In this document: positions 7,881 to 16,499 of the stretch, piece after piece
How the letters are laid out: each line of letters starts with the position of its first letter
Numbering within the stretch: position 1 is the first letter of the stretch
From: Pseudomonas reinekei
Lineage (GTDB): Bacteria > Pseudomonadota > Gammaproteobacteria > Pseudomonadales > Pseudomonadaceae
Direction of reading: 5' to 3'
DNA length: 64,000 nt
Assembly: GCF_001945365.1 (NCBI RefSeq)
Contig: NZ_MSTQ01000023.1
Span: 23,331 to 87,330, forward strand
The notes under the pieces: model-generated
Told to the model about the DNA's origin: nothing
The model's input: the letters and a program-made list of their open reading frames with translations, nothing else
Databases searched by the model: none
Translations under genes and position numbers: made by a program

Positions 7881-9794
7881 ATGCACGACAATCATTTGAG
7901 TCGCCATGCCCAGCAAGTGTTGACCGTCAAGCAGGGGAAAACCCACCTGCACGGTCCAGGCAGCGATCCGTCCATCGCCCGTTCCTGGCTGCGCTGTCTT
8001 GAGGATTATCACCTCGACCCGGCCCTGACCATGGCGCCGACGGTGCTGGAGCATGGGCGCGTCCTCGAAAGCCGCGAGCGCCTGCAGCAAGTGCTGCACA
8101 TCGCCGGCAATGAAATGACCAGCCTGCATCAGCAACTCTCCGGCGCCGGTCATGCGGTGCTGTTGACCGACGCGCGCGGGGTGATCCTCAATTGCGTGAC
8201 GGCCCCCACCGAACGGAAGATTTTCGAGCGCGCCGGCCTTTGGCTCGGCGCCGACTGGAGCGAAGCCTGCGAAGGCACCAACGGTATCGGCACCTGCCTG
8301 GTGGAGCGCCAGGCGCTGACCATTCATCAGGACGAACACTTCCGTGGTCGTCACACGGGCCTGACCTGTTCGGCGAGCCCGGTGTTCGACCCGCATGGCG
8401 AATTGCTGGCCGTGCTCGACGTGTCCTCGGCACGTCACGATGTCTCGCGCCAGAGTCAGTTTCACACCATGGCCCTGGTCAATCTTTCGGCGAAGATGAT
8501 TGAGAGCTGCTATTTCCTGCGATGTTTCGACAACCAGTGGCTGCTGCGTTTTCATTTGCAGGCCGAGTCCGTCGGGCTGTTCAGCGAAGGGCTGCTGGCG
8601 TTTGACGGCGAGGGGCGGATCAGCGCGGTCAACCAGAGCGCCCTGAACCTGCTGGGTGTGGTCCGCGGTGGCTTGCTGGGCAAACCGGTGGAAGCGTTTT
8701 TCGACTGCACGCTGGATGAATTGCTCGGCCGCGCGAGCATCAATGCCAGTGCGAGCTGGCCGCTGCGAACCCGTGACGGGCGCCGACTGTTCGCCGTGTT
8801 GCGCGGAGAGTCGCGACGCGCACCGTTGCCGCTGGTGCCTGCCCCGGTTATTGAGGACCGGGCCGCGCTGGCGGGTATCTGCCTGAGCGATAGCGCCTTG
8901 CAGGCGGACTTTCGCAAGGCCTTGCGAGTCTACGAGCGGGACGTGCCGCTGCTGATCAACGGTGAAACCGGCTCGGGCAAAGAGGCCTTCGCCAAAGCGG
9001 TGCATCAGGCTAGCCAACGCGCGGAAAAAGCGTTCGTTGCCCTCAACTGCGCCGCCATTCCTGAAAGCCTGATCGAGAGCGAGTTGTTCGGCTATCGCGG
9101 CGGCAGCTTCACCGGCGCACGCAAGGACGGCATGCGCGGAAAGCTGCAGCAGGCCGATGGCGGCACTTTGTTCCTGGACGAAATCGGCGACATGCCCCTG
9201 GCTCTGCAGACACGTTTATTGCGGGTGCTGGAAGACCGCCTGGTGGTGCCGATCGGCGGCGAGCCGGAATCGGTCAACGTACGGATCATCAGCGCCACCC
9301 ACCGCAATCTGCTGGCACGGGTGCAGGACGGCAGCTTTCGCGAGGATTTGTATTACCGGCTCAACGGGCTGGAGGTGGGACTGCCGGCATTGCGTGAACG
9401 CAGTGACAAATCACAACTGCTCGACTTTTTACTGGCCGAAGAGGCGCGCGGTGAAACGGTGGTGATTGATGGGCCGGCGCGGGAAGCCTTGCTGGGCTTT
9501 GTCTGGCCGGGCAACGTGCGGCAGTTGCGCAATGTGTTGCGCACGTTGGCGGCGTTGTGTGACGACGGGCGGATCGGGTTGGAGGATTTACCGGCGATGA
9601 TTCGTTCGGCCCGGTCGGCGGTGGCGCAGGTTGTCGAAGAGCCATCGGAGCATCCGCTGGAGGACGCCGAACGGCTGGCGTTGCTCAATGCGCTGGAGCA
9701 GACGCGCTGGCATATGACCAATACCGCCGAGCAGCTAGGCGTAAGCCGCAACACCCTCTATCGAAAACTGCGTAAACACGGTATCGCCCGGTAA
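7881..9794 (+). CDS. eatR: Sigma-54-dependent activator of ethanolamine genes (AcoR/EatR family)
   Basis: A 637-aa enhancer-binding protein. An N-terminal AcoR-type region with a GAF-like sensor (about 60-210) is followed by a short PAS-like part (about 225-310). The AAA+ domain follows, with Walker A GETGSGKE (361-368), the sigma-54 contact loop GSFTGA (408-413), Walker B GGTLFLDEIGDM (427-438) and WPGNVRQLRN. The C-terminus has a Fis-type HTH (about 608-632). The contact loop has Ser where most family members have Ala. It is divergent from exaC, and two sigma-54 promoters precede exaC and eutB. P. aeruginosa EatR (PA4021) occupies the same position and controls ethanolamine use. Confidence 0.88.
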   Translation: MHDNHLSRHAQQVLTVKQGKTHLHGPGSDPSIARSWLRCLEDYHLDPALTMAPTVLEHGRVLESRERLQQVLHIAGNEMTSLHQQLSGAGHAVLLTDARGVILNCVTAPTERKIFERAGLWLGADWSEACEGTNGIGTCLVERQALTIHQDEHFRGRHTGLTCSASPVFDPHGELLAVLDVSSARHDVSRQSQFHTMALVNLSAKMIESCYFLRCFDNQWLLRFHLQAESVGLFSEGLLAFDGEGRISAVNQSALNLLGVVRGGLLGKPVEAFFDCTLDELLGRASINASASWPLRTRDGRRLFAVLRGESRRAPLPLVPAPVIEDRAALAGICLSDSALQADFRKALRVYERDVPLLINGETGSGKEAFAKAVHQASQRAEKAFVALNCAAIPESLIESELFGYRGGSFTGARKDGMRGKLQQADGGTLFLDEIGDMPLALQTRLLRVLEDRLVVPIGGEPESVNVRIISATHRNLLARVQDGSFREDLYYRLNGLEVGLPALRERSDKSQLLDFLLAEEARGETVVIDGPAREALLGFVWPGNVRQLRNVLRTLAALCDDGRIGLEDLPAMIRSARSAVAQVVEEPSEHPLEDAERLALLNALEQTRWHMTNTAEQLGVSRNTLYRKLRKHGIAR

Positions 9795-9890
9795 AGCGCC
9801 CTCGCCACACGGATCGCGGTTAATCTCAGCTAAAGAGTGCGAATTTTCCCACCCTAAGCTAACCTGCGGCCATGTTTTACGAGGTCGACT

Positions 9891-11240
9891 ATGCACATTC
9901 ATATTCTGGGTATCTGCGGCACTTTCATGGGTTCGATGGCGGTTCTGGCCAAAGAGCTGGGCCATCACGTGACCGGCTCCGATGCCAACGTCTATCCGCC
10001 GATGAGCACGCAGCTTGAGGCTCAAGGCATCGAGTTGACCCAAGGTTACGACCCGTCGCAGCTCGACCCGGCCCCTGACCTGGTGGTGATCGGCAATGCC
10101 ATGTCCCGTGGCAATCCGGCGGTTGAATACGTACTGAACAAAGGCCTGCCTTACGTCTCCGGCCCACAATGGCTGGCCGATCACGTGCTGCAAGGTCGCT
10201 GGGTGCTGGCGGTTGCCGGTACCCACGGCAAAACCACCACCAGCAGCATGCTTGCCTGGGTGCTGGAGCACGCGGGCATGAGCCCGGGCTTCCTGATCGG
10301 CGGTGTGCCGCAGAACTTCTCGGTGTCGGCGCGTCTGGGCGATACGCCGTTCTTCGTCATCGAAGCCGATGAATACGACAGTGCCTTCTTCGACAAGCGT
10401 TCCAAGTTCGTTCACTACCGTCCGCGCACGGCAATCCTGAATAACCTGGAATTCGACCACGCCGATATTTTCCCCGATCTGCCGGCCATCGAACGCCAGT
10501 TCCACCATTTGGTGCGGACCATTCCGAGCGAAGGCCTGGTGATCCATCCGACCACTGAGCCGGCCTTGCAACGCGTCATCGACATGGGTTGCTGGACCCC
10601 GGTGCAAACCACCGGTGCGGGCGGGCAGTGGCAGGTCAAGTTGCACAGCGAAGACGGCTCGAAGTTTGAAGTGATGTTCGAAGGCGTTTCCCAAGGCGTG
10701 GTGGAGTGGGACATGACCGGCCAGCACAATGTCGCCAACGCGCTGGCCACCTTGGCTGCCGCGCGTCACGTGGGTGTGGTGCCGTCCATGGGCATCGCCG
10801 CGTTGAGCGCTTTCAAAAGCGTGAAGCGGCGGATGGAAAAAGTCGCGGAAGTCCGTGGCATCACCATTTATGACGACTTCGCGCATCACCCGACCGCAAT
10901 CGCGACGACACTGGACGGCCTGCGCAAACGCATCGGTGACGCCCCGTTGATCGCGATCATCGAGCCGCGCTCCAACTCGATGAAGCTCGGCGCGCACCGA
11001 GACGGCTTGCCGGAAAGTGTGGTCGATGCCGATCAGGTGATCTGGTACGCACCGGCCAACCTGGGCTGGGACCTGGCCGGCACCGCGGCGCTGTGCACCG
11101 TGCCATCGATCGTCAGCGATTCGCTGGAAGGCATCATCGAACGCGTGAAGAGCCAGGCCCAGCCCGGCACTCATGTGGTGATCATGAGTAACGGCGGCTT
11201 CGGTGGCCTGCACGGCAAACTCGCCGAGGCGCTGAAATGA
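9891..11240 (+). CDS. mpl: UDP-N-acetylmuramate:murein-tripeptide ligase
   Basis: Mpl reattaches the tripeptide L-Ala-gamma-D-Glu-meso-Dap, recovered from turned-over peptidoglycan, to UDP-MurNAc. The 449-aa product has the Mur-ligase ATP loop GTHGKTTTSSML (about 108-119), EADEYDSAFFDKRSKF and NNLEFDHADIF in the central domain, and HHPTAIATTL plus EPRSNSMKLG in the C-terminal domain. The N-terminus MHIHILGICGTFMGSMA is the Rossmann-like UDP-binding start that separates Mpl from MurC. Its stop overlaps the ubiX start by 4 bases. Confidence 0.96.
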   Translation: MHIHILGICGTFMGSMAVLAKELGHHVTGSDANVYPPMSTQLEAQGIELTQGYDPSQLDPAPDLVVIGNAMSRGNPAVEYVLNKGLPYVSGPQWLADHVLQGRWVLAVAGTHGKTTTSSMLAWVLEHAGMSPGFLIGGVPQNFSVSARLGDTPFFVIEADEYDSAFFDKRSKFVHYRPRTAILNNLEFDHADIFPDLPAIERQFHHLVRTIPSEGLVIHPTTEPALQRVIDMGCWTPVQTTGAGGQWQVKLHSEDGSKFEVMFEGVSQGVVEWDMTGQHNVANALATLAAARHVGVVPSMGIAALSAFKSVKRRMEKVAEVRGITIYDDFAHHPTAIATTLDGLRKRIGDAPLIAIIEPRSNSMKLGAHRDGLPESVVDADQVIWYAPANLGWDLAGTAALCTVPSIVSDSLEGIIERVKSQAQPGTHVVIMSNGGFGGLHGKLAEALK

Positions 11241-11869
11241 ATAACGGTCCGGACCGCATCACGCTGGCAATGACGGGAGCTTCTGGCGCTCAATACGGCT
11301 TGCGTCTGCTCGACTGCCTGGTGCGCGAAGACCGCGAAGTGCACTTCCTGATTTCCAAGGCGGCGCAGTTGGTGATGGCCACCGAGACTGACGTGACACT
11401 GCCGGCCAAGCCACAGATGATGCAGGCCTTTCTCACCGAATACACCGGCGCTCAGGCCGGGCAGATTCGCGTGTACGGCAAGGAAGACTGGATGTCGCCA
11501 GTGGCTTCGGGCTCCGGCGCTCCGGCGGCGATGGTGGTGGTGCCGTGCTCGACGGGCACCTTGTCGGCCATCGCCACCGGCGCCTGCAACAACCTGATCG
11601 AACGCGCTGCCGACGTAACGCTCAAGGAGCGTCGTCAGCTGATTCTGGTGCCCCGTGAAGCGCCGTATTCAAGCATTCACCTGGAGCACATGCTCAAGTT
11701 GTCGAACATGGGCGTGACGATTCTGCCGGCCTCGCCGGGCTTTTATCATCAGCCGCAAACCATCGACGACCTCATCGATTTCGTCGTGGCGCGAATCCTG
11801 AACCTGCTGAACATTCCCCAGGACATGCTGCCTCGTTGGGGCGAACACCATCTGACCAGCGATGAATAA
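11237..11869 (+). CDS. ubiX: Flavin prenyltransferase UbiX
   Basis: UbiX joins a dimethylallyl group to FMN, making the prenylated FMN cofactor of the UbiD decarboxylase in ubiquinone synthesis. The 210-aa product starts with the FMN-binding TLAMTGASGAQYGLRLLDCL and contains PCSTGTLSAIATGACNNLIERAADVTLKER, the conserved serine-rich and DV.LKE blocks, and RPLVLVPREAP-like LILVPREAPYS. The ATG overlaps the mpl stop (ATGA), and its own stop overlaps the next gene by 8 bases, so the three genes form one tight operon. Confidence 0.96.
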   Translation: MNNGPDRITLAMTGASGAQYGLRLLDCLVREDREVHFLISKAAQLVMATETDVTLPAKPQMMQAFLTEYTGAQAGQIRVYGKEDWMSPVASGSGAPAAMVVVPCSTGTLSAIATGACNNLIERAADVTLKERRQLILVPREAPYSSIHLEHMLKLSNMGVTILPASPGFYHQPQTIDDLIDFVVARILNLLNIPQDMLPRWGEHHLTSDE

Positions 11870-12146
11870 GCTGTTAGTTGTTGTGCTGGCATTGCAGCTG
11901 GCCGGATGCGCCACGGCGCGCACGCTGGATGCGGCGAAGCCAGGCGCGCCGGTGGTGTATGCCGGAACGCGGCTGGATTTGTATGCGATCAATGGCGGCT
12001 GCTGTGCGATGGATCGATTCGGCGCTGAGGCACCGAGCTATCCGGGTGTGGATCTGCCGGCCAGTGCGTTGCTCGACACGCTGCTGTTGCCGCTGTCGTT
12101 GTTGACGGTGATCGGTGTGAGTTTTCAGGCGACGGGCGGGCTGTAG
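11862..12146 (+). CDS. YceK/YidQ family small lipoprotein
   Basis: The 94-aa product has a lipoprotein signal peptide with lipobox LAGC (Cys about residue 16). The family pattern follows: YAGTRLDLYAI, a double cysteine GGCC, the YPGVDLPASALLDTLLLPLSLL stretch that forms a hydrophobic helix, then a short tail. Function is unknown in the family. It starts 8 bases inside ubiX, so it is co-expressed with mpl and ubiX, an envelope-linked setting. Confidence 0.8.
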   Translation: MNKLLVVVLALQLAGCATARTLDAAKPGAPVVYAGTRLDLYAINGGCCAMDRFGAEAPSYPGVDLPASALLDTLLLPLSLLTVIGVSFQATGGL

Positions 12147-12160
12147 GGCGGACCTGGCTT

Positions 12161-12253
12161 TTGTGGCGAGGGCGCTTGCTCTCGCTGGACTGCGCAGCAG
12201 GCCCTCATTGGGGCGGCTTCGCCACCCAGCGAGAGCAAGCGCCCTCGCCACAA
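12161..12253. repeat. REP-type inverted repeat, 28-base perfect arms
   Basis: The arms at 12161-12188 and 12226-12253 are perfect complements with the GTGGCGAGGGCGCTTGCTC core. They lie between the convergent lipoprotein and SDR genes and probably act as a shared transcript end. Confidence 0.85.
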
Positions 12254-12263
12254 GGCTCGTCGA

Positions 12264-12905
12264 TTATTTGCCCAGCTTCCTCAATTCATCCGACTCGACA
12301 ATACGCACCCCATCCTGCTCCTCCAGCGCCAGGCGCCACATCGCTCGGGCCAGTTGGCAGGCTTCGATGCCATGGTATTTGCCGGGGATCAGTCGAGACA
12401 GCGGACCGGCGACTTTCTCGGCCAGGCGCGGTTCGAGCCGCTCGCCCAATAGCAGTGATGGTCGGCAAATGGTCAGTTGCGGCCAGTCCTGCGCGCGCAA
12501 TGCGTGCTCCATCTCGCCTTTGACTTTGTTGTAGAAAATCGAGGATCTTCGATCGGCGCCCAGGGCACTGATGACGATCAGGTGTCGTGCGCCCATCTCC
12601 CGCGCACGTTTGCCGAAGGCCACGACCATGTCCAGATCCACGGCGCGAAACGCCTCTTCGGAACCGGCCTGCTTGATGGTGGTGCCCAGGCAGCAGTAGG
12701 CGATATCGACCCGGCCATTCAGCTGCGGCAGGAACACCGCCGGGTCGCCGACCGGGTTTTCAAGGTGCGGATGCTTGGCCAACGGCCGGCGCGAGGGGGC
12801 CAATACTCGCGATATCGTAGGCTCGTTGAGCAAGCGGTCCAGTAGATGTTCACCGGTCAAACCGGTGGCTCCGGCAAGCAGCACATGCTGAGGCGTCAAG
12901 TACAT
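12264..12905 (-). CDS. NAD(P)-binding atypical SDR-like oxidoreductase
   Basis: The 213-aa protein has a Rossmann loop LLAGATGLTGEHLLDRLL at the N-terminus, an acidic or arginine-recognition segment (LAPSRRPL), and the YNKVKGEMEHAL block with the Tyr-x-x-x-Lys pair. This is the YwnB/HTATIP2-like group of short extended-SDR relatives, which often act on small molecules or bind NADPH as regulators. Substrate is not predictable. It lies just downstream of the C13 peptidase gene on the same strand (27-base gap); an AAGGGAG sits before its ATG. Confidence 0.75.
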   Translation of the reverse strand: MYLTPQHVLLAGATGLTGEHLLDRLLNEPTISRVLAPSRRPLAKHPHLENPVGDPAVFLPQLNGRVDIAYCCLGTTIKQAGSEEAFRAVDLDMVVAFGKRAREMGARHLIVISALGADRRSSIFYNKVKGEMEHALRAQDWPQLTICRPSLLLGERLEPRLAEKVAGPLSRLIPGKYHGIEACQLARAMWRLALEEQDGVRIVESDELRKLGK

Positions 12906-12932
12906 AGTGTTTCTCCCTTGATACTGATCAGC

Positions 12933-14651
12933 TTAGTTGTTCTTTGCGTCCTTGTTGTCAATGGAGACACTTTGCAGTGCTTTTCGTGCCTGTTGTTTAC
13001 GCAAAAGCTGCCAGTGTGAGAGGACGGTTTTCGGTGCCCAGATCTGCGGCTCGGAGGCTTCGAAGTTGTCGGCCAGCTCCCGCTCGGCGACGGTGGCCTT
13101 GGCCAGCTTGAAGGCTTGCTCCAGGTCGTCGGTCTGGTTCAATGCCTGGGCGAACAGGGCATCGCCGAAGTAGGTGAAATTGGCTTCCTCAGAGCAGCCG
13201 AACGACACGCGGTCGGCCCGCGATGCGGTCATGATCAGGGTGCGCTCGTCCTTGAGGGCGGGGATGAAGCCGCCGGAGTAGCAGGTCGAGATCACGACGA
13301 TCTTGTCACGGTTCTTCAGCGGGGCGAGGACGGCCGCCAGTTCATCCGCCGGCAGATCGGCCAGCTCCATGCGCGGCTGGTCGAGTATCAATTCGTGTTC
13401 GCTGGTGCCGTGGCTGGTCAGGTAGATGAAGACCAGGTCTTCCGGGCCGCTGCGTTCGGCCAGGGCAAGCGCGGCGCGGCGCAGGTTTTCCCGGGTGGCC
13501 ATCGGCCGGTCGCTGAGGTGGTCGCGATGGTTGACCAGGCGGATCTGGCCAAAGGCGCCGAATCGACTGGTGAGCATGTTGGCGACATAGTCGGATTCGC
13601 GCAGGAATACACTCTGCTTGCCGTCGCCGCCAAGGGTCAGGGTGTACAGCTCTATCGCCGGCGTCGAGGCCGGTACGTTGCCCAGTGCTTCTTCAAGCAG
13701 GCGCCCCTGGGCCAGCAGGCCGAGTTCGAGGGGGGCCGGCAGCAACTTGCCATCGGCATCGCGCACGCGCTGGCCGTTGACCCATGTGCCGCTGAGCACC
13801 GAGCCATCGGTCAGCACCAGAGTGCCGCGCCCCTGATAGCTGTCGCTGTCGAACTGGCCGACGTAGAAACTGCCGTCGGCCAGGTTCAGTCGGCCCTGAC
13901 CGCTGAAGCGCCAGTCGTTGAAGAGGCCGATGTAATGACTGCCGTCTGCGCCGATCAACTCGCCTTTGCCGTTGAGCGAGCCTTCCTTGAATTGACCCAG
14001 CCAGACGTCGCCATCGGCGTTTTCGTAGCGACCTTTGCCGTGCAATTGATTGTTCTTGAAACCGCCGACGTAGATATCGCCGTCGGCACTGTTGAATGTT
14101 CCTTTGCCTTCCAGCTGACCGTCGACGAAGTGCCCGGTGTATTGGTTGCCGCTTGCGTCGCTGCGCTGGCCTTCGCCGTTGGGTTTGCCGTGGGCGAACT
14201 GGCCTTGATAGGCGCTGCCGTCTTCAAGCTCGAGACGGCCGAGCCCGGAAAACTGATCGGCCTTGAACTCGCCGCGGTAGGTCATGCCGTTTTCTTTGAG
14301 GGTGCCTTCACCATCGCGCCGACCGAGTTTGAAGCCGCCGTTGTAACTGCTGCCGTTGGTCGTCAGTGTGCCTTGACCGTCGAACAAGCCCTGATTGAAT
14401 TGCCCGCGAAAGACCTCGCCATTGCTGCCGTGCCATTCACCCTGGCCGTGCCATTGGCCCTTGTCGAATTCGCCCGCGTACCAGCTACCGTTCGGGTAAT
14501 CGATGCGGCCCTGGCCTTGCAGCAAGCCATTGACCATGTCGCCGCGATAGCGTCCGCCGTCCGGCAGGCGGGCGTCAGGTGGCAGCAGCGATTCGCCGTC
14601 ACCGCAAGCGGTGAGCATCAGGGTCAAGGCAATGAGTGCAAGTGAGCGCAT
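12933..14651 (-). CDS. MORN-repeat lipoprotein with C13 (caspase-like) peptidase domain
   Basis: A 572-aa modular protein. A signal peptide ends in lipobox LTAC (Cys16), so the protein is probably anchored in the outer membrane or periplasm. About eleven full MORN repeats of 22-23 residues (GxxYxGxFxxGxxxGxG, residues 31-285) and a partial twelfth follow. The C-terminal domain (about 310-545) is of the C13/caspase-fold type, with catalytic His414 in LTSHGTSEHE and Cys457 in VISTCYSGGF. MORN arrays usually mediate lipid or protein binding. The combination suggests a surface-tethered cysteine peptidase, but substrate and trigger are unknown. A homologue sits at the same place in P. aeruginosa (PA4016, from memory), so it is conserved but poorly described. 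Confidence 0.85.
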   Translation of the reverse strand: MRSLALIALTLMLTACGDGESLLPPDARLPDGGRYRGDMVNGLLQGQGRIDYPNGSWYAGEFDKGQWHGQGEWHGSNGEVFRGQFNQGLFDGQGTLTTNGSSYNGGFKLGRRDGEGTLKENGMTYRGEFKADQFSGLGRLELEDGSAYQGQFAHGKPNGEGQRSDASGNQYTGHFVDGQLEGKGTFNSADGDIYVGGFKNNQLHGKGRYENADGDVWLGQFKEGSLNGKGELIGADGSHYIGLFNDWRFSGQGRLNLADGSFYVGQFDSDSYQGRGTLVLTDGSVLSGTWVNGQRVRDADGKLLPAPLELGLLAQGRLLEEALGNVPASTPAIELYTLTLGGDGKQSVFLRESDYVANMLTSRFGAFGQIRLVNHRDHLSDRPMATRENLRRAALALAERSGPEDLVFIYLTSHGTSEHELILDQPRMELADLPADELAAVLAPLKNRDKIVVISTCYSGGFIPALKDERTLIMTASRADRVSFGCSEEANFTYFGDALFAQALNQTDDLEQAFKLAKATVAERELADNFEASEPQIWAPKTVLSHWQLLRKQQARKALQSVSIDNKDAKNN

Positions 14652-14764
14652 AGCGGGTTCCGGGCAATTAGGCGACCGAGTATGCCGCAGCTATGTGTCC
14701 TTATACAGTCGATACAGAGGCGGGAAGCGCGAAACAGCGGGAGCTGCTTCGCATCCCTCAAGAT

Positions 14765-15220
14765 TTATACGAAGCAGAGTGACAGCGGTTCGGCGATGTA
14801 CGCCGGTTTGTCCGAGCCTTCGATTTCCAGCGTGGCGGTGGCCTTGAGCAGCCATTGGCCGGGTTTTTTCTCGGTGACTTCGGTCAGGTCGACCTTGAGG
14901 CGCACTTTCGAATTGACCTTGACCGGTTGAATGAAACGCACGCTGTCCAGGCCATAGTTGACCACCATTTTCAGGCCTTCAGGCAGGACGAGAATGTCTT
15001 CCATCAGTTTTGGAATCAGCGACAGGGACAGGAAACCGTGGGCTATGGTGCTGCCAAAGGGCGTTTGCGCGGCTTTGATCGGGTCGACATGGATGAACTG
15101 ATAATCCCCGGTGGCTTCGGCGAACAGGTTGATACGCTCCTGATCGATGGTGAGCCATTCGGAACGTCCAAGTTCCTTGCCGACATAATCATTGAGCTCT
15201 GCAACTGGAACATAGGGCAT
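14765..15220 (-). CDS. MaoC-like hotdog dehydratase
   Basis: The 151-aa protein has the hydratase-2 (MaoC) motif: FAEATGDYQFIHVDPIKAAQTPFG with the catalytic Asp and His, then TIAHGFLSLSLIPKLM. Such proteins hydrate enoyl-CoA thioesters in fatty acid or polyhydroxyalkanoate metabolism. The ATG at 15218-15220 is preceded by AAGGAG; an in-frame codon seven residues upstream lacks this. It appears to be a single gene, divergent from the lrgA-like gene. Confidence 0.88.
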   Translation of the reverse strand: MPYVPVAELNDYVGKELGRSEWLTIDQERINLFAEATGDYQFIHVDPIKAAQTPFGSTIAHGFLSLSLIPKLMEDILVLPEGLKMVVNYGLDSVRFIQPVKVNSKVRLKVDLTEVTEKKPGQWLLKATATLEIEGSDKPAYIAEPLSLCFV

Positions 15221-15412
15221 TGAGACTCTCCTTGGGTTCATCGGTTTTATAGTTTTAAGGTGCGGGATTCGACTTCCCGGATTACCACTTTAGATCAACA
15301 TGGCAATTCGCTCCGGTCAACCGACCATGCTTTTGGCGAATGCCGATGTATAGCGCAGGCATGCTTATAATGCCCGGGCCAATGCGGGTGACGGATTTGC
15401 GGGAGATGAAAG

Positions 15413-15775
15413 ATGTTGTTACGTGGCCTGACCTGGCTGGTGCTGTTTCAATTGCTCGGCACCGCGATCAACCATTTGTTTTTGCCGTTCCTGCCGGGGC
15501 CGATCATCGGCCTGCTGCTGTTGCTGGTGTTTCTGATCAGCCGGGGGCAGGTCGGTGAACCGCTGAACCTGGCGGCCAGCAGCCTGTTGCGCTACCTGCC
15601 CCTGCTGCTGGTACCGCCGGCCGTGGGTGTGATGGTGTATGCCGCCGACATCGCCGCGGACTTCTGGGCCATCGTTGGTGCGCTGTTCCTGTCGCTGCTG
15701 CTGTCGATGGCGTTCGCCGGTGTGCTGATGCAGCGGCTGGTCAAACGCCACGTTCATCCCGAGGACAGCCAATGA
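15413..15775 (+). CDS. CidA/LrgA family holin-like protein
   Basis: The 120-aa inner-membrane protein has four predicted transmembrane segments and the family pattern LFQLLGTAINHLFLPFLPGPIIGLLLLLVFL near the N-terminus. CidA/LrgA proteins modulate murein hydrolase activity and overflow metabolite export (pyruvate in several bacteria) together with a CidB/LrgB partner. The following gene is that partner and starts 4 bases before this stop (ATGA), so the two are translationally coupled. Whether it acts as Cid or Lrg type cannot be told from sequence. Confidence 0.9.
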   Translation: MLLRGLTWLVLFQLLGTAINHLFLPFLPGPIIGLLLLLVFLISRGQVGEPLNLAASSLLRYLPLLLVPPAVGVMVYAADIAADFWAIVGALFLSLLLSMAFAGVLMQRLVKRHVHPEDSQ

Positions 15776-16488
15776 TCTTCGACTGGCACGGCGCCTGGGC
15801 GTCGGTGATTCATCATCCTCTGTTCGGCATCGGCATCACCCTCGGCGCCTATCAGCTTGTATTGGCCGCCTACGAGAAAACCCGCTGGATCTTTTTGCAG
15901 CCGGTGCTGGTGTCCATGTTGCTGGTGATCGGCGTATTGGTGGGCTGCGGCCTGACCTATGTCGAGTACCGCAAGAGCACCGAGATCCTCAGCATTCTGC
16001 TGGGGCCGGCGACGGTCGCGCTGGCTGTGCCGCTTTACCTGAATCTGCGGCGGATTCGGCAGTTGTTCTGGCCGATATTTACTACGCTGGTGATAGGCGG
16101 TGTGGTCGCCACCGTTCTGGGCGTGTTGCTGGGCTGGTGGTTCGGTGCCGAGCACATGATCCTGATGACCATGGCGCCGAAGTCGGTCACCTCGCCGATT
16201 GCGATGTTGGTGGCCGAGCAGATTGGCGGTGTCGCCGCGTTGGCCGCGGTGTTTGTGTTGATCACCGGGGTGATCGGCGCGATCTTTGGTCCGAGTCTGT
16301 TGACCCGTCTTGGCGTCCACAGTCCCGAGGCCCGGGGCATGGCGCTGGGGATGACCGCCCATGCCGTCGGCACGGCGGTGGCGATGCAGGAAAGTGAAGA
16401 ATGTGGTGCCTTCGCGGCGCTGGCGATGAGTTTGATGGGCGTGGCCACGGCGGTGTTGCTGCCGTTGGCGGTGTCGATGGTGGTGTAA
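15772..16488 (+). CDS. CidB/LrgB family membrane protein
   Basis: The 238-aa polytopic protein carries the LrgB signatures KSVTSPIAMLVAEQIGG and the C-terminal GMALGMTAHAVGTAVAMQ. It partners with the CidA/LrgA-like protein encoded immediately upstream (4-base overlap). The next gene, a Lon-substrate-domain protein, begins 11 bases downstream, giving a three-gene unit. Confidence 0.92.
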   Translation: MIFDWHGAWASVIHHPLFGIGITLGAYQLVLAAYEKTRWIFLQPVLVSMLLVIGVLVGCGLTYVEYRKSTEILSILLGPATVALAVPLYLNLRRIRQLFWPIFTTLVIGGVVATVLGVLLGWWFGAEHMILMTMAPKSVTSPIAMLVAEQIGGVAALAAVFVLITGVIGAIFGPSLLTRLGVHSPEARGMALGMTAHAVGTAVAMQESEECGAFAALAMSLMGVATAVLLPLAVSMVV

Positions 16489-16499
16489 AGGAAATGTCT

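Noticed and set aside
13116..14645. 509-codon plus-strand frame over the MORN-C13 gene
   Set aside because: Repeats on the coding strand produce a repetitive opposite frame; no signal or domain is seen in it.
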